Made by a program: the position numbers and the translations under genes
The notes under the pieces: generated by a model
What the model was told of the DNA's origin: nothing
Database searches by the model: none
What the model saw: the letters and a program-made list of their open reading frames with translations, nothing else
Source: Prochilodus magdalenae
Lineage: Eukaryota > Chordata > Actinopteri > Characiformes > Prochilodontidae
Length of the DNA: 64,000 bases
NCBI GenBank assembly: GCA_024036415.1
Contig: JAMWET010003117.1
Location: 38,501-102,500, forward strand
Direction of reading: 5' to 3'
In this document: piece after piece, positions 23,460 through 34,290 of the stretch
Layout of the letters: the number at the start of each line of letters is the position of its first letter
How positions within the stretch are numbered: position 1 is the first letter of the stretch

Positions 23460-24800
23460 TACCGGGCCAAACAACAAGTGCTGTGGCATCTGGCCCCAAG
23501 ATGTTGGCACCAGATCCTTTAAGGAGATCCAGAGCTCTCGGATTTGAGTTCTAGCATGGATTTAACATCTTGTAGCTGTGAAGTCGGATTGAGATCTAGA
23601 GAATCCCAAGGTCAGGAGAGCACCTTGAACTCTTTGGCATGTTGTGCAAACTATTTCCGAACGATGCATGGCAGGGGGCGCTATCCTGCTGGAAGAGGTC
23701 ATTGCCATTGGGTGATAATGCTGACATGAAGGGATAATGGTCCACGAAGATGTGTAGGCAGGCTGCAAGAGCCAAATTGATGTCCACACGAATTGCATCA
23801 CATTCCCTCCCACTTTAAATCCCAGTGCAATCACTAACTGAGATAAACCGTGCACACGTACCCTAGCGTCCATGTGATGTACACTCCTGGCAAAAAAGGG
23901 TCAATCCCAAAACAGTTTTAATGGTCTGGACAACAAATTTCCCTTTAATTTCCTGAAATATTGATGTTTATGATGTATTATATAATTTCTTAAAATATTA
24001 TTGATCTTTTCCTCAGTGCCCCGGGAGCAGTTGGGGTTAGGTGCCTTGCTCAAGGGCCCCTAACTCGCGTCTTGTCGGTTCAGGTAATTGAATTGGCGTC
24101 TCTCCGGTCCAAAGGTTCCCTGGTTCCCTAACCTCCAGCCCATGACTGACCCAATTATGTTCTGTCCAATGTGTGATAGAAATAGTCTCTATAGAGTTAA
24201 AATCTGGACTCCAGACCAAAATCATTTGTCCGTTGTCTTCCAATGTCTTCTTGCCTGGTATCATACAACTCAAGATGACTTCATCGGACGTTCCACTTTC
24301 GCCATGTCTACTTCTATCATTCAAGCACTTCCACCAGTGGACAGCTTAGCATGGGCACTCCGACTGGTCTTCGGCTATGCGACCTCATGGGCAGCGCTGT
24401 GTCGTAGCACGTTCCTTCCCTAACCATCATTTAAACCTTCAGTGTGGTAGTAGCCCACTTGTTGGTTGGGACCAGATGGTATAGCCTTCGTTGCCCTTGA
24501 GCTCTGATGAGCCTTGGATGGCCATCGCCCCGTTGCTGGTTCGTGGTTTCTCCCTCCGCTGATAAGTTGGTAGACACTCACCACTCCTGATGCAAGGCTG
24601 GAGAAACCCACAGCCCTTGCTATTTCAGTGGCAGCCTGACCCAGCTGTCTGGCCATAGCAGTTTGGCCCCTCAGGTATTCTTGCATGCCCATTTCTCACC
24701 CAGCACGTCAAATACATGAGCTGACTGTTTGCTTCCCGTATAATATTTCCCAGACCTGTATTATGTGTCATGACGAGACAATGCACTTTACACACAGATC
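23460..24800 (-). mobile_element. Degenerate Tc1/mariner transposon with most of its transposase
   Basis: The minus strand keeps the transposase order. At 24692-24420 is the N-terminus: MGMQEYLRGQTAMARQLGQA then TEIARAVGFSS, matching the helix-turn-helix of Tc1 DD34E enzymes, followed by a GRW PSKAH linker. Near 24380-24330 is a SRRPVRVP-like segment. At about 23873-23850 is GRVRVH-like sequence, and at 23787-23640 FMSALSPNGNDLFQQDSAPC then HAS, which contains the second catalytic Asp (QQDSAPCH). Frames shift repeatedly and several stops occur, so it is inactive. A V-SINE sits inside it at 24008-24145. Confidence 0.85.
24008..24145 (-). mobile_element. V-SINE-type retroposon inside the Tc1 relic
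   Basis: CCCCGGGAGCAGTTGGGGTT then GGTGCCTTGCTCAAGGGCCC is the complement of the conserved central domain of fish V-SINEs. The following GGTTCAGGTAATTG and TAACCTCCAGCCCATGACTG mark a decayed tRNA-like head on the minus strand. A related copy is at 57160-57345. Confidence 0.78.
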
Positions 24801-25442
24801 GGCTTATCTGTGAGGGGTCAGAGTGTTTTGGCTCTGGCATGTTCTCATGCTGCTTTAGTTGCTATGCACTGTTGCTATGAGGCTAATATAGCTAACAAGC
24901 AAAGGATGCTTATTCCGCTGATCAACAACAGTACAAATCAGCAGTGTGACATTTGGGGAAATGGTGTAAATACGGTTTCAGGTTTCACTATGGCTTTAAT
25001 GAGATATGAGATTAAGCCATCCAATTGACTAAATGCCAGCTAAACCCCACATGAGTAAGCATTCAAGAGCAGTCACGGATGATAAAGTAAGAGCATGTAA
25101 TGCACTCATGGCATCTCTTTATTGATTTTAGAAGTGAAACTAAAAGGCCAAACCTTATTCTACACCTTTGAAGAGGAACTAAGGATGAGATGCACGGCGA
25201 AGGGAAGCAGTCGGTTAGTTTTCTTGTACAGGGTATTGCACGCTTGTTTACACGGACCAAACACTTAAACACTTTCCTCTGCTAAGTGCATATACAGGGC
25301 TGATAAAACGTCTGCTCAGTCTTCCAAAACATCTCTTGCCCAACAGCCCTAACATCTAAAAAAGCTCCAAGTGGAAAACAAGCGCTCCATGTTTCTGAAA
25401 GGTACATCCTCCTACCCCGACTGGCAGGTAGCTAGCAATATG
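24801..25442. other. Intronic DNA, nothing recognised
   Basis: No exon or familiar repeat. Confidence 0.5.
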
Positions 25443-25618
25443 TTCATTCAAGTCAAGTTCACATTTATTTATATAGCGCTTTTTACCACAGTTGTTGTCA
25501 CAAAGAATCTGGTGTTGGAGCCCCCATGAGGAAGCCAAGGGCGACAGCGGCAAGGACAAACTCCCTTAGTTAGTGAGGAACAAACCTTGAGAGGAACCAA
25601 GACTCAAAAGGGGAACCC
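25443..25618 (+). repeat. Fish dispersed repeat (TTTATATAGCGC type)
   Basis: ATTTATTTATATAGCGCTTT, AAGCCAAGGGCGACAGCGGC and CTTGAGAGGAACCAAGACTC are marker blocks of a very common fish dispersed repeat whose class I cannot fix from this copy. It abuts the LINE fragment that follows. Confidence 0.7.
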
Positions 25619-25985
25619 ATGGTTAAACTTCTCCTACTCGCCTACGAAGCTCTGAACAGTCTCGCTCCTTCTTACCTGTCTGACCCTCTTCCTTACAAAC
25701 CCTCTCGCTCTCTCAGGTCTTCTACAGTTGGCCTACTCTCCATTCCTCCATCCAACCTCCATGGCTTTGGTGACCAAGCATTTTCTAGATTTGCTACGTG
25801 ACTCTGGAACCTTCTCCCAGTCCACGTCCAGCAGTCCATTTCTCTCGCTCTGTATTTAAATCGAATCTTAAACCACATCTCTACCCACTCGCTTACAGCC
25901 TGCCTCTGGCCTACACTGCTCTTTAACAGGCCTTGCTTATATTGTTTGTTTGTGTTTGTTGTTATTGATGCTTTGTTTTATTTGT
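25619..25985 (+). mobile_element. LINE ORF2 C-terminal end (L2/CR1-like)
   Basis: The + frame reads VKLLLLAYEALNSLAPSYLS, DPLPYKPSRSLRSS, FGDQAFSRFAT, stop at 25799-25801, then in the same frame LWNLLPVHVQQSISL. The pattern L-x-AYKALNxLAPxYLSDLL, SRxLRSS, FGDRAFS, LWNxLP is the usual C-terminus of L2/CR1-like reverse-transcriptase proteins. One stop and a 5' truncation make it dead. The ATG at 25619 is not a true start. Confidence 0.85.
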
Positions 25986-26004
25986 TGTCTGATGTCTAAG
26001 AATC

Positions 26005-26005
<1 letters not shown>

Positions 26006-26039
<34 letters not shown>
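26006..26039 (+). repeat. (TTA)n microsatellite
   Basis: About eleven TTA units immediately after the LINE 3' end, where such A/T-rich tails are expected. Confidence 0.9.
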
Positions 26040-26040
<1 letters not shown>

Positions 26041-26865
26041 AATGAATGGAAGCTTATAGCTCACCAGCTAGCATTGCACAAAATATCATACTTTAGCTTC
26101 AGTTAAATAATATCATGAATATGCTACATTGCTAAAGCCAGTAGCATACACTTTTGGCTGATCAACCGCGTTTGCACAGTGCACGGCACTCAGCCACTTC
26201 AAGCCCTGTCCAGTCCATAGTAGCATACCACCCTGCATGTTATGGACTGCGTCTGTAGGTCTTGGTAGATAAACACAAACCAGCCAAACACATGTACCAT
26301 ATAGGACACAGGGGAAAAGACACTCGCCAATCATGAGTACGTGTGTACATGTTTCTATACTGTGTCCATTTACCCAAAAAGTCAGGGACAGTCTATTTGA
26401 TCTGTTTACTAACCGTGTCCTGCTGTACCTGCCCTCCTCCAGGTGGTCCTGGATGTAGTCCAGGCCTGAAATGGACATTTCCATGGAAGCCAAAAATCCA
26501 TGAATGAGCTTGTTTTGTTTTGACATGTTACATAAGGAACTACATATTGCTCATAATGCAGTGGAGGAAGCAGTCAGATATTAGAGTCTGGAATGTCTGG
26601 AGTTAAAGTACAAAGTCCTCCACAATGGAAATACAGGAAAGTACAGGTAGACGGAAAAACTACTTGGGTACAGTAACTAATTACATTCACTCAGTTACTG
26701 TCCACCGCTCTCTCATACCTATGTAGCCACCTAGTTCATATGATTCACTTTGATTGGAGGCTAACGCAGCTAACAAGTAATGGAAGCCCATAGTCCAGCA
26801 GTTAGCACCATTCAAACTGCATCCATTGGCCATCACACAGCTTTCATCTAGCCCCTGCTGTTTGT
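26040..26865. other. Intronic DNA, nothing recognised
   Basis: A 137-codon open frame on the minus strand (26113-26526) has no domain I know; probably chance. Confidence 0.45.
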
Positions 26866-27200
26866 TGTAAAAGTCTGGAGAGCCACATCCATCCATCTCC
26901 TTAAACCACTTAGTCCAGCTAGGGTCACAGTTGAACTTCCTTCAGCTGATTCTGGGGGATCCCAAGCTATAGCCAGGTCCTGTCTGAGATAAAATCCCTC
27001 TGTCTTTGGACGTCTTTGAGGTGTTGTCCAAATTGGCCATACCTGGAACATCATACTTATCAGATGCTCGAACCACCTCAGCTGGCTTCCTTCCATGTGG
27101 AGGAGTAGCGTCTCTACATTGAGTTGCTCCCAGTTAACGGAGATCCTCACTCTATGAAGTAGAGCAATAACATTTATTAGTTGAAAGGAAACCTGCTTCG
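26866..27200 (-). mobile_element. LINE-derived C-terminal coding remnant
   Basis: The minus strand (about 27160-26880) reads VRISVNWEQLNVETLLLHME, GSQLRWFEHLISM, PKTEGFYLRQDLAIAWDPPE. This parallels the LRIEPLLLHIERSQLRWxGHLxRM and RPRTRWRDYISxLAWExLG block found near the end of many fish LINE proteins. It is diverged but open for 145 codons; clade not fixed. Confidence 0.7.
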
Positions 27201-27350
27201 GGTGGAAAACCGTCTCAAGGGTGGGCAGAGCTTTTGAAAAACTAAAGGAGCTTTGAGGTGGATCCTTGGCTGCATGTCCCAGCACCCCTGTGACCCAGAA
27301 GGATAAGCAGCTTAGAAGATCAATGATGGATTATTGACTCATCATTCAAA

Positions 27351-27640
27351 GAGCAGCTGCACCCAGAAGGAGGTGTGGGAGTGCGGTGCTGTTGGGAAGG
27401 AAGATAAAGGTGACCAGGATCAATAACTGATGATAAATTTAGACTGATATGATCAATATTTATTGAGCTACACATACAGAAGTCTGTCTCAGTATGGCGT
27501 CGGGCCGTCGTGTTTGCTAACCCAACACGCCAGACGTCTCGGTATGGAGCTGTAGAGGTTCCTGATGGTGTCCTGTGATAATCCATCCCATGCAGCTTGA
27601 ACATCCTCACACAGTTCCTGCAGATGGTGCGGTAGTATAC
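27351..27640 (-). mobile_element. Tc1-like family B fragment
   Basis: Begins with the terminal CAGCTGCACCCAGAAGGAGG, followed by the shared GATCAATAACTGATGATAAA leader and the antisense transposase C-terminus up to CAGATGGTGCGGTAG. It stops there; what follows is unrelated. Orientation and breakpoint resemble the copy at 53575. Confidence 0.82.
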
Positions 27641-28164
27641 GTGTGGTGTTAGTACGTAAACAGCAGGGTTAGTGGTGATGTAGCTCGCGGCGATGCTGCT
27701 ACCAGTCATAAGCACTCATTACACTGTGGCCACCTGCCTGGCTCATAGGATGCCACATGCTCGAACACAGTGGACTCTGCCATCTTTCCGCCTCCACCAG
27801 AACACTTCCAGTGGGGTTGCGGAGGACGCATGATGCAGCTGGGATTGATTCCCGGCCTGAAGCATAAACAGGGTGTGTCTCTTACTGAGCGTGTGTTTAT
27901 TTTTAGACTGGGCTGGGCCGGGCTTTACACACTTAAGCTTTCTCGCTCTTGCAAGTAAAGTATCAGGATTGCATCATTCTGTTCTCTGAATATGAGCTAA
28001 AATAAAACAACCCTGGAAATCATAGACCTGTGAATCCGGTAGCATCCCCAGTTTGTTCTTCTGTCCATCCACACAAACCTGGAACCATGTGATCTCTTCA
28101 GTCCTTAATCCACTACGTTTGCTGAATTTACTAGAAGGGGTGCCAACTTTTGTGAGGAGAAGGG

Positions 28165-29090
28165 AGACTTTCATGCAACTGGAGGGAGACTACAAGTGAG
28201 ATTACCAGGTGGCTGGAATAAGACGACACTGAGATGTTCAGGCAACTGGAGTAAGACCTAGAGTGAGATTACAATGAGCTATGGATGAGATTATCAGACA
28301 GCTGGAGGGAGACTAGGATGAGATTATCAGACAGCTGGAGGGAGACTAGGATGAGATTATCAGACAGCTGGAGGGAGACTAGGATGAGCTTTTCAGTCTG
28401 CTGGGGGGAGACTAGGATGAGATTATCAGACAGCTGGAGGGAGACTAGGATGAGATTATCAGACAGCTGGAGGGAGACTAGGATGAGATTATCAGACAGC
28501 TGGAGGGAGACTAGGATGAGATTATCAGACAGCTGGAGGAAGACTAGGATGAGATTTTCAGACAGCTGGAGGGAGACTAGGATGAGATTATCAGACTGCA
28601 GGAAGGAGACTAGGATGAGATTATCAGACCGCAGGAGGGAGACTGAGATGAGATTATCAGACCGCAGGAGGGAGACTAGGATGAGATTATCAGACCGCAG
28701 GAGGGAGACTGAGATGAGATTATCAGACCGCAGGAGAGAGACTAGGACAAGATTATCAGACAGCTGGAGGAAGACTGGGATGAGATTTTTAGGCCGCAGG
28801 AGGGAGACTGGGATGAGATTATCAGACCGCAGGAGGGAGACTGAGATGAGATTATCAGACCGCCGGAGGGAGACTAGGATGAGATTATCAGACAGCTGGA
28901 GGAAGACTGAGATGAGACTTTTAGGCCGCAGGAGGGAGACTAGGATGAGATTATCAGACAGCTGGAGGGAGACTAGGATGAGATTATCAGACAGCTGGAG
29001 GGGGACTAGGATGAGATTATCAGACAGCAGGAGGGAGACTAGGATGAGCTTATCAGACTGCAGGAGGGAGACTAGGATGAGATACCATTG
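28165..29090 (+). repeat. 33-bp minisatellite, about 25 regular units plus degenerate edge
   Basis: Unit starts ATGAGATTATCAGACAGCTG and continues GAGGGAGACTAGG, 33 bp; regular from about 28285, with degenerate units from 28165. Because 33 is divisible by three and the unit has no stop in this frame, it gives a 270-codon frame of 11-residue repeats (MRLSDSWRETR). Variants such as CCGCAGG for CAGCTGG cluster in the second half. No splice sites or homologue suggest coding. Confidence 0.95.
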
Positions 29091-29099
29091 GAGCTAAAT

Positions 29100-29840
29100 C
29101 ATTGGCGGGTAGACCCGATGCTGCGAGACTAGATGCTGCGAGACGGCTGCACCTACTGCTGTTAGCTGTGCTATAGAGGCCAGTGGTGTCCACTTTTATA
29201 AGTAACAGTGTGTCCTACCATGTTACACAGCTCTGTTTGTTATACATACATGGTCTCCAGGGTGTCTCGGAGCTTAGAGGATGCACTGGTGTGTTTTTCT
29301 GAGGGTCTGTAATGTAAACAGTAACCACCCAGTCATTATTGCTGGGAGTGGGAATAGCAGTACTCGGTGGAAGTTGTTCCTGGCTGGGAAATGGCCCTGC
29401 AGGAGTTTATCTACATAACCTCTTTGACCACTCCATCCCCACTTTCTATCAGTTCTTTTTTTCTGTCTTACTTTCTTATTCTGCAGTACACGGTTAGATA
29501 GCTCCTAGGCCGACTTCACACAGTGAACCTTTCACGCACCTAATTACACAAAGCAATTCAAAGCAATCAAAGTTGCACTGTAAGGGTCAGCCAATTTACC
29601 AATACATCATAGCATTCCTGCCATAATAATAACTCTACTGAATAGTTTCAGAGTCTGAGTTCTAACTGTCTCATTCTGTCTGAGTTCTGTCTAATTTTTC
29701 AAACTGTCTAGGACTTTGGACTAAAATCCTTCTAGCCTTATGACTTAATGATACTTTATTCAAATAAGTTATTGATTATTCTTAACGCTACCAAAACTCT
29801 ACTAAATGTTTTTACAGTTTCGGCTAATCTGCATAAATTG
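29100..29840. other. Intronic DNA, nothing recognised
   Basis: AT-rich, no exon or assigned repeat. Confidence 0.5.
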
Positions 29841-30376
29841 GACCTACAACTAAAAACACTGAGTAGATAAAGAGAATCAAAGTAAACAAATGGGACGAGA
29901 ACATTATACCTGGTGATGTGACCCCTTGTTCAGCAAAAACTGCAACTCAACATTATTCCTGGACATCAGCTTGGAGGAACTTTAGCCCATTCCTCCATAC
30001 AACCCAGCTTTGACTCTGCTGTGGGTGGGTTTCTTCCCCTGATCAGGCGGCTTGCTTTAGGTCCTTCCACAACTGTTGGAGGTCAGGACTTTGGCTTGGC
30101 CATTCCAAAGCATGGACATTGTTCTTCTTTACCTGTTCTCTTGTAGAACAGCTTGCGTGTGTTCAGGATCCTTGTCCTGCTGCATGACCCATGTTCTCCT
30201 GTGATTCAGCTCACGGGCAGATGTACTGACGTTTTCCTTTACAGTTCACTTACAGACGTGATGTTTGGTCATTTCCCTCAATAAGTAAATGAGTCACCTA
30301 ATATTTTGTCTGATCTGTTTCATTTTGACTGAAATATAGAAAAGTCTAAAGGGTTTACAAACTTTCAAGCACAACT
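29841..30376 (-). mobile_element. Internally deleted Tc1-like transposon relic (family F)
   Basis: The complement of 29930-30235 carries the transposase C-terminal region: GTCATGCAGCAGGACAAGG (the QQD motif), CTTTGGAATGGCCAAGCCA, GTCCTGACCTCCAACAG and GTATGGAGGAATGGGCTAAA. From about 30240 it jumps to the other end: CATTTCCCTCAATAAGTAAA and TAAAGGGTTTACAAACTTTC with AAGCAC near 30373. N-terminal coding sequence is missing and frames are broken. Confidence 0.78.
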
Positions 30377-30420
30377 TTACCTTAAAAATGCTAGTTAGTA
30401 CCTGGGTAGCAGATACAACA

Positions 30421-30663
30421 TAAAATAGAAAAACAAGTTTCTCCAAAATGGCAACTTTACAGGAGAGATCAAAAACCTGATTAGATCTGAATGTAAGTCA
30501 ATGGAACCAGATGTTTTTTCCAAGCATGTTTTGGATTTTTCTGGTGATCCATTCATCATGAAATGTCCACCCAGTGTAAACAGCAGCTCATGTGATCAAA
30601 TGATACCAAAAAATAAAAATCGGCCAAATTGGAGATACATGGTTTTCATTGGACAGCGACGAT
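30421..30663. mobile_element. PalA palindromic MITE copy
   Basis: From TAGAAAAACAAGTTTCTCC through CAATGGAACCAGATG and CCATTCATCATGAAATG to TTTTCATTGGACAGCGACGAT. It ends 235 bp before the second me3 exon. Confidence 0.85.
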
Positions 30664-30898
30664 ATGTTTATTGAATTGCAGAATATGTGTGTTTGGTAGT
30701 GACTTAATGTTGTACACTGATTTTCAGATAAGCACATAGACTTATAATAGTTAAACCATGTATATGGTTCACACTATTCATAACCACATCTTCATTAGAA
30801 TCATCATTACTATCATCATCATCGTTTGCTAATATTGTGGTCTGTTACAAATCAACTGTAACTGGTTTTGCCCCTTTCCTCCTCTGTCTATCATATAG

Positions 30899-31048
30899 AT
30901 ACGTCTTCCTGATGGGCCTCCAGGACCGCAACGAGAAGCTGTTTTACCGTGTGTTGACTTCGGACATAGAGCGCTTCATGCCCATCGTATACACGCCCAC
31001 TGTGGGTCTGGCCTGCCAGCAGTACGGCCTCACGTTCAGAAGACCCAG
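30899..31048 (+). CDS. me3: Malic enzyme exon with catalytic Tyr, ME3-like
   Basis: Next coding exon of the same gene. The acceptor is TATAG at 30894-30898; its first base completes the split Arg codon (AG at 19876-19877 plus A), giving [20 protein letters not shown] and continuing in frame to YGLTFRRP plus two bases before the donor GTAAGG. It contains the family signature [13 protein letters not shown] (about residues 28-39 of the exon peptide); the Tyr in IVYTP, codon at 30990-30992, is the catalytic general acid of malic enzymes (Tyr112 in human ME2). QDRNEK holds the Arg matching ME2 Arg91. YGLTFRRP is ME3-like; ME1 has YSLVFRKP. Length 150 bp, no disruption. The downstream exon, expected to begin with GLFITIHD, was not found before 64000. 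Confidence 0.95.
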
Positions 31049-31066
31049 GTAAGGAAAGACACAAGC

Positions 31067-31164
31067 ACGCTGGGTAGTTTAGTCCCTGTTCGGATATCAT
31101 CATATCTTATCATCTAAAGGACGGTAGTTAATGGGCTTCAAACATATGGGCTTCAACGGTAGCT
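31067..31164 (+). repeat. Module X, copy 1
   Basis: AAGCACGCTGGGTAGTTTAG to GGCTTCAACGGTAGCTATTC; repeated at 31370-31478. It begins 18 bp after the exon's splice donor. Confidence 0.85.
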
Positions 31165-31169
31165 ATTCC

Positions 31170-31367
31170 CCAGCTAGTAAACCCATCTGCCTAAAGTTTG
31201 GATCAACCTGGATCTTCTTTTTGAATGTTCCCCAACAACTACTTAGCTAGCCCTGTTGGAAAAGTGTTCCAGAGAGCTTCTCACGAAGCTGCTTGAGCAA
31301 ATTCCTAAGGTGTGTGGAACGGCATCAAGGCATCTCAAGGGGCTTCACTGAAGACAGTTTGGATATT
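31170..31367 (+). repeat. Module Y, copy 1
   Basis: TAAACCCATCTGCCTAAAGT through GTTCCCCAACAACTACTTAG to CAGTTTGGATATTCC; a second copy is at 32407-32605 with few differences. No recognised coding content. Confidence 0.85.
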
Positions 31368-31369
31368 CC

Positions 31370-31478
31370 AAGCACGCTTGGATAGTTTATGTCCCTGGTC
31401 GGGTATCTTCATATCTTATCATCTAAAGGACAGTAGTTAGTGGGCTTCAAACATATGGGCTTCAACGGTAGCTATTCA
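31370..31478 (+). repeat. Module X, copy 2
   Basis: Near-identical to 31067-31164; followed directly by the Pal2 MITE at 31479. Confidence 0.85.
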
Positions 31479-31607
31479 CCAGCTTCTCGTTTAAATTTCC
31501 CTGTTCCACCTTAACTTGTGGTTTAGTTGTATTCTGGTGCCTCAGGTCAGAACCTAAGTGTTCCATCATTTAAGGTAGAACTGAAGAAAATTGTGATAAG
31601 AAGCTGG
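31479..31607. mobile_element. Small palindromic MITE (Pal2 family)
   Basis: Ends CCAGCTTCT and AGAAGCTGG are inverted repeats; inside, CCCTGTTCCACCTTAA pairs imperfectly with TTTAAGGTAGAACTG. 129 bp. Confidence 0.75.
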
Positions 31608-32406
31608 CAAATTGGACGCTTCAGCTACAAATCACACCTTGCGTTATATGCTGTATTGAATACACATCAATTCAATATTTAGCATCTTTTATTTCTGTTT
31701 ATAAGCTCTATACGTTTTTGCCAACATTTATTAAAAGCATCTACGATGACCTTGTGTTCTACAAACAAGGTGGGGTGGTTAGACAGTGTTAACTTGCCAA
31801 TACGGACCCAGTCATATTTGTAAGGGGAAATTCCACAAAGCCAGTCTAGAGAAGTATCCAGGCTACTCTGCTGATTTGGAAGTTTATTCTCTGAATGCAG
31901 AAACATGATGACTGTAGGAGTTTAGATTTTACTAACGTCAAGTCCAGCTGCTTTTAATTTAAGCAGATAACCCCTTGTTTCATTCCCTGTTTCCCCATTT
32001 CTCCCAGTAAACGCAGCCTTGTTGCTCGTTGTTTTGCGTCTCAGTCCAGCAGAGGCGTGTATTCCGAAGGGAAAGTTGCATTAGTACATACCCTCCACAC
32101 CACAGGCCTTCAAATCTGGACTTTGAATCCGTTTTCCAGTCATGGATTCTGTTAACATAATTGATTGGCCATGCTGTGGTCACACCTTCCAAGGATGACA
32201 ACGTCCAGAACAGGAACCTGGACTGGTGTAGATTTGTAGACCTCTGCTCTACACCAACCACTTGCTCACAGACTTGGGTTAAGGACTCTATGAGTAAACA
32301 CTGGCATTCCTCAACACTCAGGAGAGATCCTGGAAAGCTGCAGGGAATTTTCCATTTCTGAGGATCGAAATCAGACACCATTAGCATTATTAGCAAAGAT
32401 ATCTGG

Positions 32407-32605
32407 CTCGTAAACCAATCTGCCTAAAGTTTGGATCAACCTGGATCTTCTTTTTGAATGTTCCCCAACAACTTCTTAGCTAGCCCTGTTGGAAAAGCGT
32501 TCCAGATAGCTTCTCACGAAGCTGCTTGAGCAAATTCCTAAGGTGTGTGGAATGGCATCAAGGCATCTAAAGGGGCTTCACTGAAGACAGTTTGGATATT
32601 CCGCC
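32407..32605 (+). repeat. Module Y, copy 2
   Basis: Second copy of 31170-31367, same orientation, 1.2 kb downstream. Confidence 0.85.
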
Positions 32606-33837
32606 CCCCACGTTAGGTAGCACCCTTTTGGTTTCTGGGAAGGGTAGACTCTTAAAACTCTTAAAGTGGTTCCTGTCTCGGACATACGATTGAGAACGTA
32701 AAGAAATGCTCTTCATTCCATCCTTGAAAAGGTTCCTTGCCAAACCTGATGAGTTTCTCCTGTTGGATCACCCCGAACGAACCCCTTTTGCCACTCTTAT
32801 ATTAAGAAGTGTGATTGAAAGCCAGGAAATGATGAAAATCACCATTGTGACAAGTCAGAGGAAGAGAATGCTGCAATCTCCAGCCACTTTCCTTTCATGT
32901 CTGTGAAGTGAGGGGCATTTAAAGGGCTGAAATTGCAAAGAGTGAATCACCAACTACTCCAATGACAGATGGAGTGTGGTGTAATTAGAGTAAAAGAGAG
33001 TGACTGTGAGGAAACAAGATGTTAAGGTTGATGGTGAATGAGGCTGAGCCGCTGGCTTAATAACAGAGTGCGTGTGGGAAGGCTGTGTTCTGGGAGGACG
33101 TGGAGGAGGCATCAACCTGTGGTCTCCTTATAGCTTGTGATTTAGACTTGAGTGCTCAGGCCACACAGAGATGCCTCCATCTGTGGATGGTTCGGGGCAG
33201 GATCTGGCTTTAGACTGGCATCATTAGCGTCTTGTGTTGGCATAGTGTTGTGTTTACATTACGACGGTGGAGGGACGCCAGCAAGCTGGATGTGTTGTAC
33301 TTTTCAAAGGAGCAGTGCAATTTCCACAATCACCACGGAACCCAGCGAAACCGGCTTCGCTAAACGTTCCAGCAAAACTTTTAAAACGATTCCGATTTTG
33401 CTGTGAAATAAGTCAGATGCTTATTTATTTGTTTTTTTGTTTGGGTTTGACTTCCCACATCCTTTCCCACATGCTAGCTAGGTCTCAGGCTAGTGCAGGA
33501 TGCTATCAAGCTTGGAGCTATCATGTGAAGTGCCACTACCGTTGCAGCATTACTGGACAGCTCAACATGCTTGGAGGAGAACACAAATCGCCCATCCATT
33601 AGCTAATAGTTGTAAGCTGGCATCATGCTGGGTGATGGGGAGGCAGTAGGACGAGGGCCATCCCACCCTCCCAGACAGAGCAAGGCCAGTTACGTTTTTG
33701 AACTTGGCTATGAGTGACTTAATTTCCCAGGGATTTAATTTTCCAGGAATTAAATCTTTCTTCCTTTTTTGGGATTGGATATTGATTGCTTGTACTTCAG
33801 ATGTGCTCTCCTACTCAAATGGCTTTGCTGCTTGCTA
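32606..33837. other. Intronic DNA, nothing recognised
   Basis: No exon, no recognised repeat. Confidence 0.5.
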
Positions 33838-33915
33838 GGCCACCATTGTATTTAAGAATTTGTTCGTAATGACTTGCCTGGTTAAACCAAAGGTTAAATA
33901 AAAAATAAATAAACT
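33838..33915 (+). mobile_element. Retroposon-like 3' tail
   Basis: TGACTTGCCTGGTTAAACCA then AAGGTTAAATAAAAAATAAA is a 3'-end sequence I know from fish retroposons, ending in an A-rich tail. Only about 75 bp. Confidence 0.5.
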
Positions 33916-33944
33916 TCAACAAAGGACTATAGATCTACAGGATC

Positions 33945-34290
33945 CATAGATTGGGAAGAGGTGCTACAGTGCAGGGAGTGTCTCGGTCCATGTGTGGAAA
34001 ATGGCTCCAGAGCAGATGTTAATGATTGGCTAAAAGGAGGGACTACATGTGGGCGTGGCCAAAGACCATAGTGTGAAGGAAGTAGCTGAATCTGCAGGTG
34101 TGTGGAAGCGTACGGTCATACGGGTCTACCAGCAGTGGATACAATCCCAGTCTACAGGGAATTCTCCTCGGAACTGTGTGCAGGGAAGTGCACACTTGTT
34201 TGCTGTAGGAGTGGCTGAACATTGACGTCCCCTACGTCCAGAAACTTGTCCAGTCCACGCCAAATGGAATGGCAGCTGTTATTTATGGTC
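33945..34290 (+). mobile_element. Tc1-like family D derivative
   Basis: Same leader as at 4829 (TAGATTGGGAAGAGGTGCTA) and same helix-turn-helix coding block (EVAESAGVWKRTVIRVYQQW). At about 34180 it jumps to the family's internal block (CCAGTCCACGCCAAATGGAA), so the middle has been removed. Confidence 0.78.

Larger units (their letters stand above)
19878..30898 (+). other. Complete 11.0 kb me3 intron (phase 2)
   Basis: Bounded by GTGAGA at 19878 and a TATAG acceptor at 30894-30898, interrupting an Arg codon after its second base. The reading frame continues exactly across it. It contains Tc1 relics, a V-SINE, LINE ends, a 33-bp minisatellite and a PalA copy, all listed separately. Confidence 0.92.

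Noticed and set aside
28285..29097. Minisatellite or 23-bp array (59434-59588) as CRISPR
   Set aside because: Units are contiguous with no unique spacers and the genome is eukaryotic.
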